Positions 1-11,673 of a DNA stretch of 64,000 bases are shown one piece after another; position 1 is the stretch's first letter, and every line of letters begins with the position of its first letter. The notes beneath the pieces are model-generated. The model worked only from the letters and a program-made list of their open reading frames with translations, had not been told where the DNA came from and did not search any database. The position numbers and the translations under genes are program-made. This stretch comes from Symbiodinium natans (lineage: Eukaryota; Sar; Dinophyceae; Suessiales; Symbiodiniaceae), in the NCBI GenBank assembly GCA_905221605.1, contig CAJNDS010000635.1:743528-807527 (forward strand), read 5' to 3'.

Positions 1-834
1 ATTGACACGGCATGGTCGCAAATCACGGGTGTTGAAGCAATGTATTGCGTGATTGAAAACTGAAGTTCTCGGCAGAGTCGCGCACGACAAGGCCCCACTT
101 CACTCTAGCCCTGGGTCTGCTCACACGTGTTGTTGCAAAGATGTCGCCAAAACAGCTACGGAAACAGATGCACTCAGCAGAGTTGGAATACACACACACA
201 CCAAAATATTCGTCGAAGCACAGCACACTCAACCCCAAACCGAGGGTACGCTCGGCGTAACACCGTCCGTTGGTCATACGGCCCTGCTGTTCACTGCAAC
301 TCAACACCGCAAATCAACAAGGAACATATGTAATTTTGACAGCTTCATGTGCTGAAGATCCACGCTGCCTTTTCTAATCCTTGCCCTAAGTGTTCAGTGA
401 CGGTGAGCTGATCGCTCCAAATCACCTGCGCCAAGCCGTGACTTGTGTTAAGTCTGGCAAGCAAAATTGAAAAGAAGGTGGCAGGCTAGCACTCCTCCAC
501 GATGCCTTCTTTCAACCTACAGCTGGGACATTCATTGAGGGTATCGCTTTTGGGGTTACGTATCGCTTTCCCAATAATACCGCACCGCCAAGTCATGGAG
601 CACCAGGGACTCTTAACCAGCCGATTTTAAGCCACATGCAATGCGTCAGCAAGGAAGTCAACTCAAGGAGCTGACTCGTATCTGCGATTATCGTTTTTGG
701 GGTTATAGGTATCGCTTTCACAGCAAAACTGCAAATGTCCCGCCCAAGGCTACCTGGAGAGGCGCGGGATTTAGCCAGTCGCTCACCTTGAGTCACAGTG
801 CCCGAGCCAGCAGTAAAACAACGGCACGCGCGCG

Positions 835-847
835 AGCCATTTTGGCT
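835..847 (+). other. 13-base match to dinoflagellate spliced-leader core
   Basis: AGCCATTTTGGCT matches the middle of the 22-base dinoflagellate spliced leader. The last bases differ (AGAG instead of CAAG) and the preceding bases also differ. It could be a relict leader carried in by a retroposed mRNA, or chance: the word is a near palindrome. No gene was recognised directly downstream. Confidence 0.25.
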
Positions 848-1883
848 AGAGGAGCAGCAAGCAAGGCTGGCGCATTCATGTTTGTGCTGAGTAGCTGTCG
901 TTTTTTGTAATGTATGTATCCCTTCTCAAGAACAACTGAGCTGTGGCATGAAATAGCAAACCCTTCCACGAAACCCTTCCGCGGTCCTTCCGCAAGTCCT
1001 GTTCCTACTCGTCCGCTGTGTATGTTTCCGCGGACGCTTCCGCGAGCTCACTTCGTGCGGATTTGAGAACTTGCCTCCGCGAGTAGGTCTGTAAGGTATA
1101 AACTCGAACACGTGTTGGGTGGCCCAAACGAGCTCGACGAAGCACTGCTGAAACTTCGAGCGGTTGCATCGCCCAAACCCACTACCAACACTCAAACCAG
1201 AATTGTTTATAGCCTGGCTTCCGCGGAGATCCACTTCCGCGTGCTTAGGTGCACTTTCGCGCCCCGTTTTCCAGAATAATCTCCGTACGCAATTAACTTG
1301 CAAGAAAGGCCAAGAACCAACGCTGCTCAATTGGGGAAGCCAAGGGACGAGGCATGCGCAGCCCCTCAGCTGTGCTTTGTACTAATTACAGGAAACAGCA
1401 GGGCCCTCAAACGTAGGGCAGGAGCCAAGGTGACCACGGAACAGTAACACGGGGCAGATTGGGGCGGTGTTGCGAATGTACATACCGCACTCCTTAAACC
1501 TCAAAACAGAAACTGCGGATCCAACAACCTCAGCAAAGAAAGGTAAAACCTGTTTATGGCAGTTTCATTCTACAGAGACTCTTGGAAAAATCCCCTCCAA
1601 ACCTAACACCTAAAGACCTAAAGCCCCAGAGACTATTTTGGGGCCGCACTGGCGCGAGGGCTACTACCCCCAGCTTCACGACCCTAAATACCTAACCTCT
1701 GTCATCCGAGGCTCGCTGCCGGTGAGCTGGAGCTCTCAAGTGCGCCTAGAGCCACTGCATTGGCATGATGTCCAATCACAGTAGTACTTATACAACTGAC
1801 CATTAAAACAGCCACCTCAATTCTACACTTTCCTCAGAATTTGCCTGCGAATAAGATGTCCAATAGTCCAGAAGTTCAACCCA

Positions 1884-1917
1884 CGTTGTTGTTGTTGTTG
1901 CTGTTGTTGTTGTTGTG
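1884..1917 (+). repeat. (GTT)n microsatellite
   Basis: An interrupted run of GTT triplets with one GCT. It lies about 200 bases from a second run of the same kind at 2113-2153. Confidence 0.9.
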
Positions 1918-2112
1918 GAATGTCAGTGAATGTGCAATAGGCATATCCAAGCCGCGCCAATCAGTCATCTGCAGCCCCACGGGCGGGCACCAGTCAGGCT
2001 AGCACAAACAAGAAGTCCATCCACGTGCACAAGCGGAGTAGCTTAGCAAGCCGAGGATCCAAAGTGATCAAGAGTCCACATGCTGATCAAGCAGTGAGTG
2101 CAATGCAAAAAA

Positions 2113-2153
2113 TGTTGTTGTTGTTGTTGCTGTTGCTGCTGCTGCTGCTGTTG
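2113..2153 (+). repeat. (GTT)n(GCT)n microsatellite
   Basis: GTT triplets passing into GCT triplets and ending in GTTGGTT. It is the second of two related triplet tracts in this region. Confidence 0.9.
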
Positions 2154-5100
2154 GTTCGACCTGTCGCCCTGCTAAGGCAGTGACTAAAACTCCACTGCTT
2201 CCAAGCGCCAGTTCTTGCAGCTGTCTTGGCCTCTTCTGGTAGGGCCTCTTTTGCGCCCTCGCACGCCCGACCTAATGGGATTGTGACGATTTAAGGCCCG
2301 GCCCTAACCATTCCTTGTTCTTATTGAAGCCCTCACAGGGTGAAAGTAATTGGTGTTCTTGAAACCTGCCCCAAACCCCGAAACTCAAAGCCTGAACTCT
2401 ACACCCTGTCCAGTCCTCCAGGGCGAGCGAGGCCAGCTCCCTACTGCAGAGCAGGCAGTAGTAGGGCGCAGCCTGCTGTCAGTTCTTACTAGGCTTTGAC
2501 TTCGGGGATCTGGACACAAGGAAGTGGGGCGTCGGGGTGGAGGGCGCCAGCCCAAACCCCGTCTTCAGACGTCCCAGGGATCCTGATTGCAAAGACAACA
2601 AAATGGAGCAAGCTCCACACCCGTGCCCTAAATCATCGGCTTTTCGGGCACCCGAAAGCTGCAAGGGATATATCCCACCTACAATGGAGGCCGAGGGCCT
2701 GCAATCATTGAGAGGCCCTCCTCTTAATCCTATAAACTCTTGAGTCTTGCCTCCTAAGCCCTGTTGGACAGCAAATTCCTCTTCCCTAGCAGCCGTCGGG
2801 CGGCCGTGCATCAGAGTGTTTCTGCTTTCCCTTCTCTGGCAGTCATGTTTCATCGTCAGTGTGCGTCTGTCGGTCGTCGTGTACTGCTTTGTTGGTCGGC
2901 CTCCTCGTCGTTGCCTTGTGTGCGTTTCTGTCAGACTCCATGATGAGCCTAAAAGTTTAGCAGCTTTGTTTTGATTCATGTGGGCACGCTGATTTTTCAC
3001 AACAGGATTTTGGGGATCAGGACCAAGTTGATAACACGCTGCGTCGCGGGATTGTCTGCGAAACTTTCACGAATCGAGTTCGAGCGCGGAGGCGATAAAG
3101 CACCCGCTATAGGCGGAACTTGTTTGGCGCGTTTGCAGCTGGGGTCTCGGCCAACTTCGTTCAAAAACAGCGTGATGGACGAACGAAGTGACGAATCATC
3201 AGCGAGTGCTTCTTTTATCGGGAATCCAACGATCTGCTGCTGGCCTCGCCTTGTGCTCCGCACATGCTAACACTGCACTGCGCTACCCTGATCAGGCTTG
3301 CGACTTCTGCGTTTAGGCCTCAGGTCGGGTCTGCGGTTTACATTTCCATCTACGGCGGCTCTATTGCTCTCAGGGCGAGATTTTGGGGGCTAAAGGTTTT
3401 TTGTCTGCTTTTGATTCTGGGGGGGGCAGGGCTGAAGGGGCCGAGAGCGAGGGGAGTTGGAAGGGGAACTGTAACTGCAGTCGCTGGACCTTAGTCTAAC
3501 CTCAAAGCTGGTTTTAAAGCTCCGTGTAACAACAATAGGAGAAACACGCCCGGCCCTAATGTCTGAGCATGGCTGGCTAACCTCCAGGTGAAGCCATTTG
3601 GCTTCAAACGTCTTCCCAATAAGCTCACCGCCATCCCCCAGTAAAGCCTCAACCCTAAACTCCAGAGTCGGGCCACTGGCCTGCGGCTCTGTGCTGAGCC
3701 TGCCAGCTGGAGACTTTCCAAGGGATTGAAGTTGGACTTAAGTTTGAGCTCACAACATGTCGCAGGGCACCTGCTTTGCGCTTCCCGACTTGCACAAAAT
3801 GCTCAACATTCCGACCTCGAACCCTCAAACTCCCAAAGTCTTTGACCTCCAAGGAATCAATGAATCTGTTCAACTACGCAGCCTCCTGGGTCTCCCACAA
3901 CACGGCACCACCAACATCTTCATCCTGGGGCAAAACAAGCTTCACCAACAGCAAAAGCTAACAAACTGCACTTGTGCAACACGCCGCGACGCACATCATC
4001 GAGATGGCCTCAAGAATGGCGAAAGGCAGCAGAACCAGAGCCTGCCAGATCTTGAGATATTCGAGCTATGTTCACACAAGGTCGTGCCCAAGCGGAGTAA
4101 CCTTCAACTTATAAATCCTAATTCACCAAGTAGGTGTCCCTGCCGAGTCCTAAGTGCAGCCCAGTCACTGGTGCAACAACGTGAGGTGCTGGATCGCCAC
4201 GCGAAGTTCTTCGACTGAAGCTTGGATATTGGCCAGTGACCTTGTGATTGCGGACTTCATTTCCTTACCCAAAACCGCAAAGTTTACAAGCGCATCAGAA
4301 CAGATTCAGAAGCCATGAACCCGAAACTGCCCCAAGCCTAACTTTGAACTCTAGCACCCCAAAACCTCAACCCTCGAGACCCAAAGCCTGAAATCCTTGA
4401 ACAGACAACCATGCTTGTAGTCGGGTTGGGACACCTCCGCGTCAGATCCGCTGTCAAGCCGGAAAACAGCCTCACCGAGGCTGTTGTTTCTAGGCTTCCA
4501 GGCTTGAAGGGTTGAAGGGCTTCAGGGAACCGTTTAAGGCTTACGTAAGGGTTCGCGACTTCTGTGTCTAGGCCTGCAAGCTGGACACTTTCTCAGTGAG
4601 GTCCGCGATCGCGCAGGCGGTGGCTGCGCTGCTGGCGGACCTCTTGCACCCTCCTCGGTGTGCGGCGTCTGCCGCGCTCTCCCGCAGTAGATGCGCCATG
4701 GTAAGATGAGCAGCGCAACAAACCCTTTGTTTAACTTCACAAGGAGGGTGTAGGGGCTAGACGGGCCAACAAAAGCATGGAAGCATGTACTGCGTAAAAG
4801 CATGGGGAGGTGGGGGCGGTTGCCGGAGTAGATCAAGGCTAATGTTTATATGCGCTGTCTCATGTCACATGAAATGAGCTCAGGAAGAAATGTTGCCGTG
4901 GTTGCCTTCTAGTCGACCCTACCACAGTCCAAGATCGAACCTCAGGATGTTTCCGGGCAGGGTTAGCTGTGGTTAGCTTACTTTGTGCTTCCAGGCATCC
5001 GTCTTCGGTTCTGCCACGCGAACCCACAAGTCGAGCCAGTCAGCGTTTGTTAGGGGGACCCCGCTCTCCGAAAAGGAGTCATGCAGCACCAGGCATTCAT

Positions 5101-5320
5101 TAGAAGTGCTGCGCTTTTACCCTGGCTGTTTGAAATGTGCTCTCCAGCCCTTCTCCCTGAGGCTCACAGCTACTTGTTCCTTGACCCCGAACACACCGCT
5201 ACTTTGCACCCTGAACCTCTATGGGACAGTCAGGACCCACAGCTGAATTCTCAACTTCTCTTGCGAATCCAACACCAAGAACTGCTGACGCTGAGGCTTG
5301 GTAAGAGCGCACAAACACTT

Positions 5321-5791
5321 TTAAGATTGCATCTGCAGCTCGCCTCGAGCGCTCGTCTCAACGATGCTGCACTCGGCGACGTCGGAGGGCTGGAGCTCGA
5401 ACATGGTCTTCGGGCCCACGCCTAGGCCACGGCAGTTGATGCGCTCCGCGTGTTCAGGCTGGTCGAAGCAAATGGGGAGAATCACTGTTGGCACACCAGG
5501 CCTCAGCGAGGCGTTGGGGGTGCCTGCGCCACCGTGGTGGACGATGGCGCAGCAGCGTGGGAAGAGCACTCCATGTGGCGCGTACTTCATGAACAGAGCC
5601 CTGTTCTCGCAGCAAGCTCGCAGCGCCTGCGCATCCGGCTCCCCCTCCACCAGATCCAATGACATGTCTGACCACGCTGCGCAGAAGATCCCACGAAGAC
5701 CGGTGCGCTGGAGAGCTCGCAAGCACAGAAGGGTCATGAACTTGGAATCACGGGCGATCATCGAGCCGAACCCAAAGTAAACTGGGCGGGA
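5321..5791 (-). CDS. UDP-glycosyltransferase C-terminal domain (partial)
   Basis: This encodes the sugar-nucleotide-binding half of a GT1-family glycosyltransferase, closest by eye to sterol 3-beta-glucosyltransferases, which move a sugar from a UDP-sugar to a sterol or lipid at membranes. Visible in order are RPVYFGFGSM (start of the C-terminal Rossmann domain, 5791-5759), a helix KFMTLLCLRALQRTGLRGI, APHGVLFPRCCAIVHHGGAG (the family's HHGGAG donor-site motif), LRPGVPTVILPICFDQPEHAERI and LGVGPKTMFELQPSDVAE. The acceptor-binding N-terminal half is absent. The frame continues upstream of the ATG at 5761 through RPVYFGFGS, so that ATG is internal. It ends at 5321 in intron-like sequence. Upstream residues continue only in another frame (see 5758-6267), so an indel or an intron lies near 5790. 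A plain exon of a longer gene is the likeliest reading; a pseudogene is possible. Confidence 0.75.
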   Translation of the reverse strand, partial: SRPVYFGFGSMIARDSKFMTLLCLRALQRTGLRGIFCAAWSDMSLDLVEGEPDAQALRACCENRALFMKYAPHGVLFPRCCAIVHHGGAGTPNASLRPGVPTVILPICFDQPEHAERINCRGLGVGPKTMFELQPSDVAECSIVETSARGELQMQS

Positions 5792-6267
5792 GCATCATTC
5801 TCATGTAGCCAAAGCATCTGCAGGTCCTGAACCAATTCTTGCCAGCAGTCGGGCTCACGCCGCAGGCATCTGAACAGCAGGGACGCCCACTGCTGCCGCT
5901 GAAGCTTGCTAAGTGACAGCACAACATTTTTTAGATGACACGTGCAGGGCACCAACTTCTCTAAGCTGCTGTCGCTGCTGGGTTCCGAAAGCAGATCTTC
6001 CATCAGGCCCAGCATGTCTTCTGCGATCAGCTGCTGCACAACAGGGAGGCTCGCACCTCCACACGAGTACCACTGGAGAGCCCGGTGTGCAGCCCTGCAT
6101 ACCGTTGAATCGTCGGCACGGCAGTGCCAAAGCAAGTCTCGAACGTTCTTCCGAAGGATGCAGCGGACGTCAGCTTCAGCAAAGTGGGTTGTGCTGGCAC
6201 CTGCCAGCACCATGCACCACAAACGACCTGGGATTGAAAAAACGGTCTCAGCACAGCCCCTCCCCAC
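5758..6267 (-). CDS. Helical-repeat-like ORF upstream of glycosyltransferase domain
   Basis: An open frame of about 169 residues, rich in Leu, Ala, Cys and Arg in a spacing suggesting armadillo/HEAT-like helices (RKNVRDLLWHC, AAHRALQWYSCGG, VVQQLIAEDMLGLMEDLL, ASLLFRCLRREPDCW). Its last part, LVQDLQMLWLHENDAP, sits just where a glycosyltransferase would have its linker before PVYFGFGSM, but the glycosyltransferase follows in a different frame. The two may therefore belong to one protein broken by a one-base indel near 5790, or be two exons. The same arrangement in copy B argues that the association is old. Family assignment is by composition only. Confidence 0.4.
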   Translation of the reverse strand: MGRGCAETVFSIPGRLWCMVLAGASTTHFAEADVRCILRKNVRDLLWHCRADDSTVCRAAHRALQWYSCGGASLPVVQQLIAEDMLGLMEDLLSEPSSDSSLEKLVPCTCHLKNVVLSLSKLQRQQWASLLFRCLRREPDCWQELVQDLQMLWLHENDAPAQFTLGSAR

Positions 6268-6359
6268 ACCCCTTCCCCCCGCGCACCTGCAAACCCAACA
6301 CTCGCATCATGAGCTTTAGGGGTTGGGGGGGAGGGAGGTGCAACGCAGTTGCATGATGG

Positions 6360-6900
6360 GAAGGGCTTCATGTGCTTTGAAGCAAGCTTGCAGGGCTTGA
6401 AATCGGCAATTCATTTGCCGCGAAACAAGTTTGCACGGCTTAGCTTATGCGGCCTAAAAACGCGAGAGGGCTTAGATTCTGCTCCCCCATTTCCAAACAT
6501 GATGGGTTCTGGAAGGAATCAGAAGTGTGCTTTTGAAGCAAGCTTGTAGGCCTTCGAAGCAAGTTTGCACGGCTTGAAGGAAGACAACGTGGGGTGGCGC
6601 AACATTTGCAAACACAATGCTCCCCCTCATTCGCAAACACGATGCTGATGGGCTTCGAGGCAAGCTTGCACGGCTAACAAGAAACGCGGGGAACAATGCT
6701 GGCATGATCGGTTTGGAAGGGGTTCATTTGCTCTGAAGCAAGCTTGCGCGGCTCAAACACAAGGGGGGTTTTGGGCAAACACAATGCTCGCATGATGGGT
6801 TTGGAAGGGGTTCTTCAAATTCTTTGGAAGCAAGCTTGTGCGACTTTAAAAAATGTGTTTTCGAGGCAAGCTTGCAAGCTTGCTTAAACAAACGGGGTGC
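6360..6900 (+). repeat. Degenerate AAGCAAGCTTG repeat field
   Basis: About eight to ten copies of a word like GAAGCAAGCTTGCACGGCTT (variants with GTTTG, GTAGG, GCGCGG) recur at irregular spacings of about 30-100 bases. Between them are related phrases such as ACACAATGCTCGCATGATGGGTTTGG. Each copy contains the palindrome CAAGCTTG. Open frames crossing it are by-products of the repeat. Confidence 0.75.
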
Positions 6901-8510
6901 ATTTGCAACACAAGCGCAAAAAATATGAGCACACACCTGACGCGCCGCACGCGGCAAGCCTGAAAGACGCAACACGGAAAGATGGACATCCTGGAAGCCG
7001 ATGAATAAACAGATCAAGAGGCAACCGAAGAACTTCTGCAGCTCGACATCGCCTCCACGGGCCGTGGTGATGCCGAAGCCGGGGTTGTCAGCAATATTCG
7101 CCATGCTAGCATTGACAACATCAGTAACTGCTTCGGACCTGTGGAGCACAGATCACGGCCGTTTGCAGTGCATGGCTCGCACCCTGAGGGCATGCCCCGA
7201 TTCTCTCGCGCCTGTCCAGCCGGCCCATCTCGGCCACGTGATCTAGCAAGGCCTAGCCACGCTCGTATCGGCTGGACGAGTTACTGGGGTCTAGTGGAAC
7301 TGATATGTGACATATGTGGAACCAATTTTGAAGTTAAGTTCCATATGCCTTGGGGCTCCTGGTCTGCTGGGAGATCACACGCCAGCGCAACAAATCATCC
7401 ACCTGCAGCAGCGCATAGAAGTGCACATAGAAGTGCACTATCGCCGGGACTTCTAAAATCCAAATCGACAGGTGCAGCCACTCGTTACTCTTTGCGAAGA
7501 CAAGGCGCAGCAAGGTATGGAAACAGATCTGGCCTCCGGCTGGTGCGACGCGTCTCAATTGTTACATAGTGCTACATACGGTTTACACGTCTTGTCCAGA
7601 CTCTGTGGGCGCAATTCTATGCAAGAGGATCCCATGCAGTCCGAGGTGCAACAGGAGCTTGTAGGGATCCCATTCCACGGCGCCGCCCTGGGAACGAACT
7701 GGAGAAAGGAATGCCAGCTGCCGGGATTGAGGCTGGAACTTTGTACCTTGTGATCTCTGAGCTGGCCTCCCAAGAAACCCCAAAAAAATCGAAGCAACGA
7801 CCGCGCTTTATCGTTGATGTCCCAGCCGCGCATGGGCGTTCGGAACAAGCCCTCGCGCAGGTCTCCGGCCAAGACGACGGGTCCTGGGGAAGCGCATTGA
7901 AGAGCATACAACAAAAATGGCAAAGCATGGCGCCGCCAAGCTGGGCCAAGCTGACAAGTTGGCCCGGGAGCCTGCGCTGCAACCTGCATCCCATCCAAGA
8001 CCGCTGGAGAGGTAGTGCCACATGTCCTGAAAGGGATTCGAGCAGATTTACAGGCATGAGGCTCCTTCCGCACCCAAAACAACCCTTTGCAGCAACCTCA
8101 GCACGCTGCTCACACAACCACTCACAAGCAGGCAGGGTCACTCAGGCAATGGCTCGTGAGGCTCGTGCTTCTGCATCTCCAGCGGCTGCTCAAGGTCAGG
8201 CGGCTGGTTTCGCATGAGCTCCAACTCGGACTTCAACTGCCCGGTTTGGGCTTCGAGAGCGCTTGACCTGGGACTTGCTGCGGTTTGACGGAACCGCCCA
8301 CATGGGAGCAGTCCTGCTTAAGCATCGCTTTGGCGCTGCTCTGGTCTGGACCACAACAAGTGCCGCAGGGTTCAGCTTCTAAACTCAAGCCAGGCAGCCA
8401 ATACTGGCACGATGCCCAATGTGCTGATGTCTGCCAAACAAGGAAGCCAAGAAAAGCCAAGAAGAGGAAGGCCTCCGATTCACTCGCCGCCCGGCTTCCA
8501 GTACTGAGCA
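6900..8510. other. Unassigned region
   Basis: Several moderate open frames exist on both strands. One stretch on the minus strand near 6960-7145 (VVNASMANIADNPGFG...FFGCLLICLFIGFQDV) could be an exon with a hydrophobic segment, but I cannot assign it. The frames at 7555-8217 overlap on both strands and show no domain. No RNA gene was seen. Confidence 0.4.
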
Positions 8511-8519
8511 GCATTAGAC

Positions 8520-9780
8520 ATACACAGGTGTTGACCTCGGAGAAAAAACACAGGGCGTGACATACCCGGGTGTTGACCTCGGAGAAAAAGCACAGGGCGT
8601 GACATACACGGGTGTTGACCTCGGAGAAAAAACACAGGGCGTGACATACACGGGTGTTGATCTCCGAAAAAAAACACAGGGCGTGACATACACGGGTGTT
8701 GACCTCCGAGGAAAAAAACAGGGCGTGACATACACGGGTGTTGACGTCGGAGAGAAACACAGGTCGTGCCATACACAGGTGCTGACCTCAGAAAAAAGCA
8801 CAAGGCGTGACATACACGAGTGTTGGCCTCGGAAAAAAAACACAGGTCGTGACATACACGGGTGTTGACCTCGGAGAAAAAACACAGGGCGTGACATACA
8901 CGGACGTTAACCTCGGAGAAAAGCACAGGGCGTGACATACACGGGTGTTGACCTCGGAGAAAAAACACAGGGCGTGATATACACGGGTGTTGACCTCGGA
9001 GAAAAGGACAAGGCGTGGCATACACGGGTGTTGCCTTCGAAGACAAACCACAGGGCATGATATACACGGGTGTTGACCTCGGAGAAAAAACACAGGGCGT
9101 GACATACACGGGTGTTGACCACGGAGAAAAGCACAGGGCGTGACATACAGGGGTGTTGACCTCGGAGGAAAAGTGACATACAGCGTGTTGACCTCGGAGC
9201 AAAGCACAGGGCGTGACAGACACGGGTGTTGAATTCGGGCGTGACATACACGGGTGTTGACTTCGGAGACAAACCACAGGGCGTGATATACACGGGTGTT
9301 GACCACGGAGAAAATTCGCAGGGCATGACATACACAGGTGTTGACTTCGGAGAAGAGCACAGGGCGTGACATACACGGGTGTTGACTCTTCGGAGAAAAA
9401 CACAGGGCGTGACAGACACAGGTGTTGACCTCGGAGCAAAACACAGGGCGTGATATACACGGGTGCTGACCTCGGAGGAAAACACAGGGCGTGACGTACA
9501 CGGGTGTTGACCTCGGAGAAAAGACACAGGGAGTGACATACACGGGTGTTGACCTCGGAGAAAAACCACAGTGCGTGATATACACGGGCGTTGACTTCGG
9601 AGAAAAAAACACAGGGCGTGACATTCGAAAGCACAGGGCGTGACATACACGGGTGTTGAGCTCGGAGCCAAAACACAGGGCGTGACAGACACGAGTGTTG
9701 ACCTCGGAGGAAAACTCCGGGCGTGACATAGACGGGTGTTGACCCGCGACATACACGGGATTACACGGGTGTTGACTAGG
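8520..9780 (+). repeat. 42-bp minisatellite, about 31 copies
   Basis: Head-to-tail copies of a unit containing CACGGGTGTTGACCTCGGAG, an A-run of 3-8 bases, then CACAGGGCGTGACATA. The commonest unit is 42 bases. Copies vary through A-run length and point changes, and a few are truncated (near 9180, 9235 and 9630). Because the unit is near a multiple of three, long frames appear on the minus strand encoding VNTRVCHALCFFSE-like and SRPVFFLRGQHPCM-like repeats in different frames. These are best read as by-products. Confidence 0.95.
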
Positions 9781-11670
9781 ATCTTTTTGCAAGGACACCA
9801 TAAGCTTTCGTGCTAGGTGTTGAGTGTGTAAGGACTTCTTCGGCCCCGCAGAGTGCGGTGCGCCTCCTCCAAATTGCCGTCGTTGGCTGGACTTCCTGAG
9901 CTCTGCCCTAGGCTCTGCCTCAGCTGCCAGAAGAAGCCAGGTGGTTTGGGGTAGTGTAGGGTTTGGGGGCAGAGCCCAAGGCCTACATGGGGGGCTGTTC
10001 CAAGACATCATTGGCCCCTTTCTTCTCTGGAACTATATGGAGCACACTCCAGGTTCTCAATTCCTATTTCTAAGGGTGGCATGAAAACAAGACGTGCGGA
10101 GGCACGTATCAGCCATCATGCATGAAACAGCACTAGAACCCCAGAAAGAAGCATGAGGAGCCTACAAACCCCAGGCCCTGGACAGGCACGTTGCAATCAG
10201 GACAGAGTTGATGGTGGCTGCGGCTCTGCTGGAACCCCAAAGCCCAAAGCGTTGCACACATGCACGTTCTCCCCTGCTCCCCGTCGCGCTGACTTGCAAG
10301 ATAAATTGGGTGCAGAGGGTCAACAGGAGAAAAGACAAGAAGAGCAAGAAGAAGAAGCAGCAACATCTTGCAACACAAGTGTCATCCCCAACATCCCGAC
10401 GCAATGCCATGACTTCAGCATCCCGGCAGCCCACGCGTCGCCGATGCTCCCGCTATGCACTCAGCAGGATTTTGAGAGAGAGAACTTCTGGGCTGGAGAG
10501 CATGTTGCTGCTGAGAAACTCGACGGGCTCGTGATGCTCGTGGCAACCATGCGCACGCCCCAGCTCCGTCTGGGCTTTCGGAACCTTAGCTTGACATTCA
10601 TGGCAGCAGATCAGGGATGCCCCGAGAGGCAGCAGCCTTGTGGGGAGGGGTCAACTTCCCGCACATGAGGGGCACCCGGGCTCCAAATGGCTCCAATCTA
10701 AGAATCTGAAGGTGCCTTGACAAAGTTACTGCGACTCAGCACCGGCAAGTTCCGGCAAGTGTGATCAAATGCACAACGCTGCGCTGACGAGCACTTGTAA
10801 CCAGGCACACATCACGTGAGTCGTATTGAGTCCTAACAACAAAGACTTGTGTCAGCTTGCGCAGTAACTGAGGAACCGGTTCAAAGGCGCTCCAGTCGTC
10901 AATGCTCCAGACATCTTGGTCCTACGACTTCAGTGGCTGACAGACTTTATCACCATCCCTAAACACATACTGCCATGGCTCGCAGATACCAGCAGGGCAC
11001 CTCGACCCACTCCCTCTTCCCGGCTGCACTGATCACTCAAGAACACGGTGCCCCTTCGCTCCTGCTGGTCATCCACGTTCTCCTCATCACCCACATTAAA
11101 GAAGTCGCAGTCGAGATTCCGGCGTGCAGGGTCATCAATGCACCTCGTTCGTTCCGCAATAGCAATCTTGCTGCTGCCTGACTCGCTTTGTCAATTTGTG
11201 TTTGCATGAGGTTCTCTCAAATAAGCTGAGCAGCGGCCTTGGAGACGGCACATCCCAGACCTTTTGCTTCTTTTTGGTGTTTGGACTTGTGGAACAAGAT
11301 GTGAGAAAGCGCTTTCTCTTCACCTTGCTCTGCATCTTCGCACCCGCAACTTCATACCTCAGAACACATTGCGAACGATCCTGCCCAATGGGTTATCCCT
11401 CCTCGGTTTTCAAGAGAGGCCCGTGGACAGCAAGGCACCCTGAGGAGCGCAGATGTGGCATGGACTAAGTTAAGTGCGATAGAAGATCGTCAACGGGGAC
11501 GGGGTTGGCACCTCATGATTTATCTACATTCTGTCATCTCATGCCGGAAGGGGGAGGCAAGAAGGGGAGAGAATAAACTTAAAAAACAAACACAACTCCC
11601 AAGAACGGCATATGTACAAAAAAAATCTCTCAGCCCACCCACCCCCCACAGACCCATCCCCAGCAATTAA
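9781..11670. other. No recognised gene
   Basis: Unique-looking sequence with a purine-rich AAGAAG patch at 10330-10365. Open frames here lack recognisable domains. A pyrimidine-rich stretch lies at 11625-11665. Confidence 0.45.
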
Positions 11671-11673
11671 ACA

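Larger units (their letters stand above)
1..5200. other. No supportable gene; loose repeats
   Basis: Short open frames occur on both strands, but none shows a recognisable domain or a run of conserved-looking protein. Scattered through 1560-1700, 2370-2410, 3640-3670 and 4320-4400 are loose words of the type CCTAAA, CCTCAAA and ACCCTAAAC, suggesting decayed telomere-like or low-complexity sequence. The open frame at 3757-4218 (+) is the longest ATG frame with ordinary composition, but I recognise nothing in it. Distant unrecognised exons cannot be excluded. Confidence 0.5.
5210..6270 (-). repeat. Segmental duplication, copy A
   Basis: This stretch recurs at 13822-14510 and continues at about 16025-16300. 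Near-identical blocks include the intron-like piece at 5210-5345 (13822-13970), the glycosyltransferase domain, and the AGTGACAGCACAACA segment near 5911 (16050). Copy A has better preserved reading frames and serves as the reference for the damaged copy B. Confidence 0.85.

Noticed and set aside
8520-9780. CRISPR array
   Set aside because: Units are contiguous without unique spacers and the genome is eukaryotic.
8480-10011. Minus-strand frames of about 400 codons rich in RGQHPCMSRPV-like repeats
   Set aside because: They are translations of the 42-base minisatellite, with the same peptide appearing in different frames as the A-run length changes. No sign of selection for protein.
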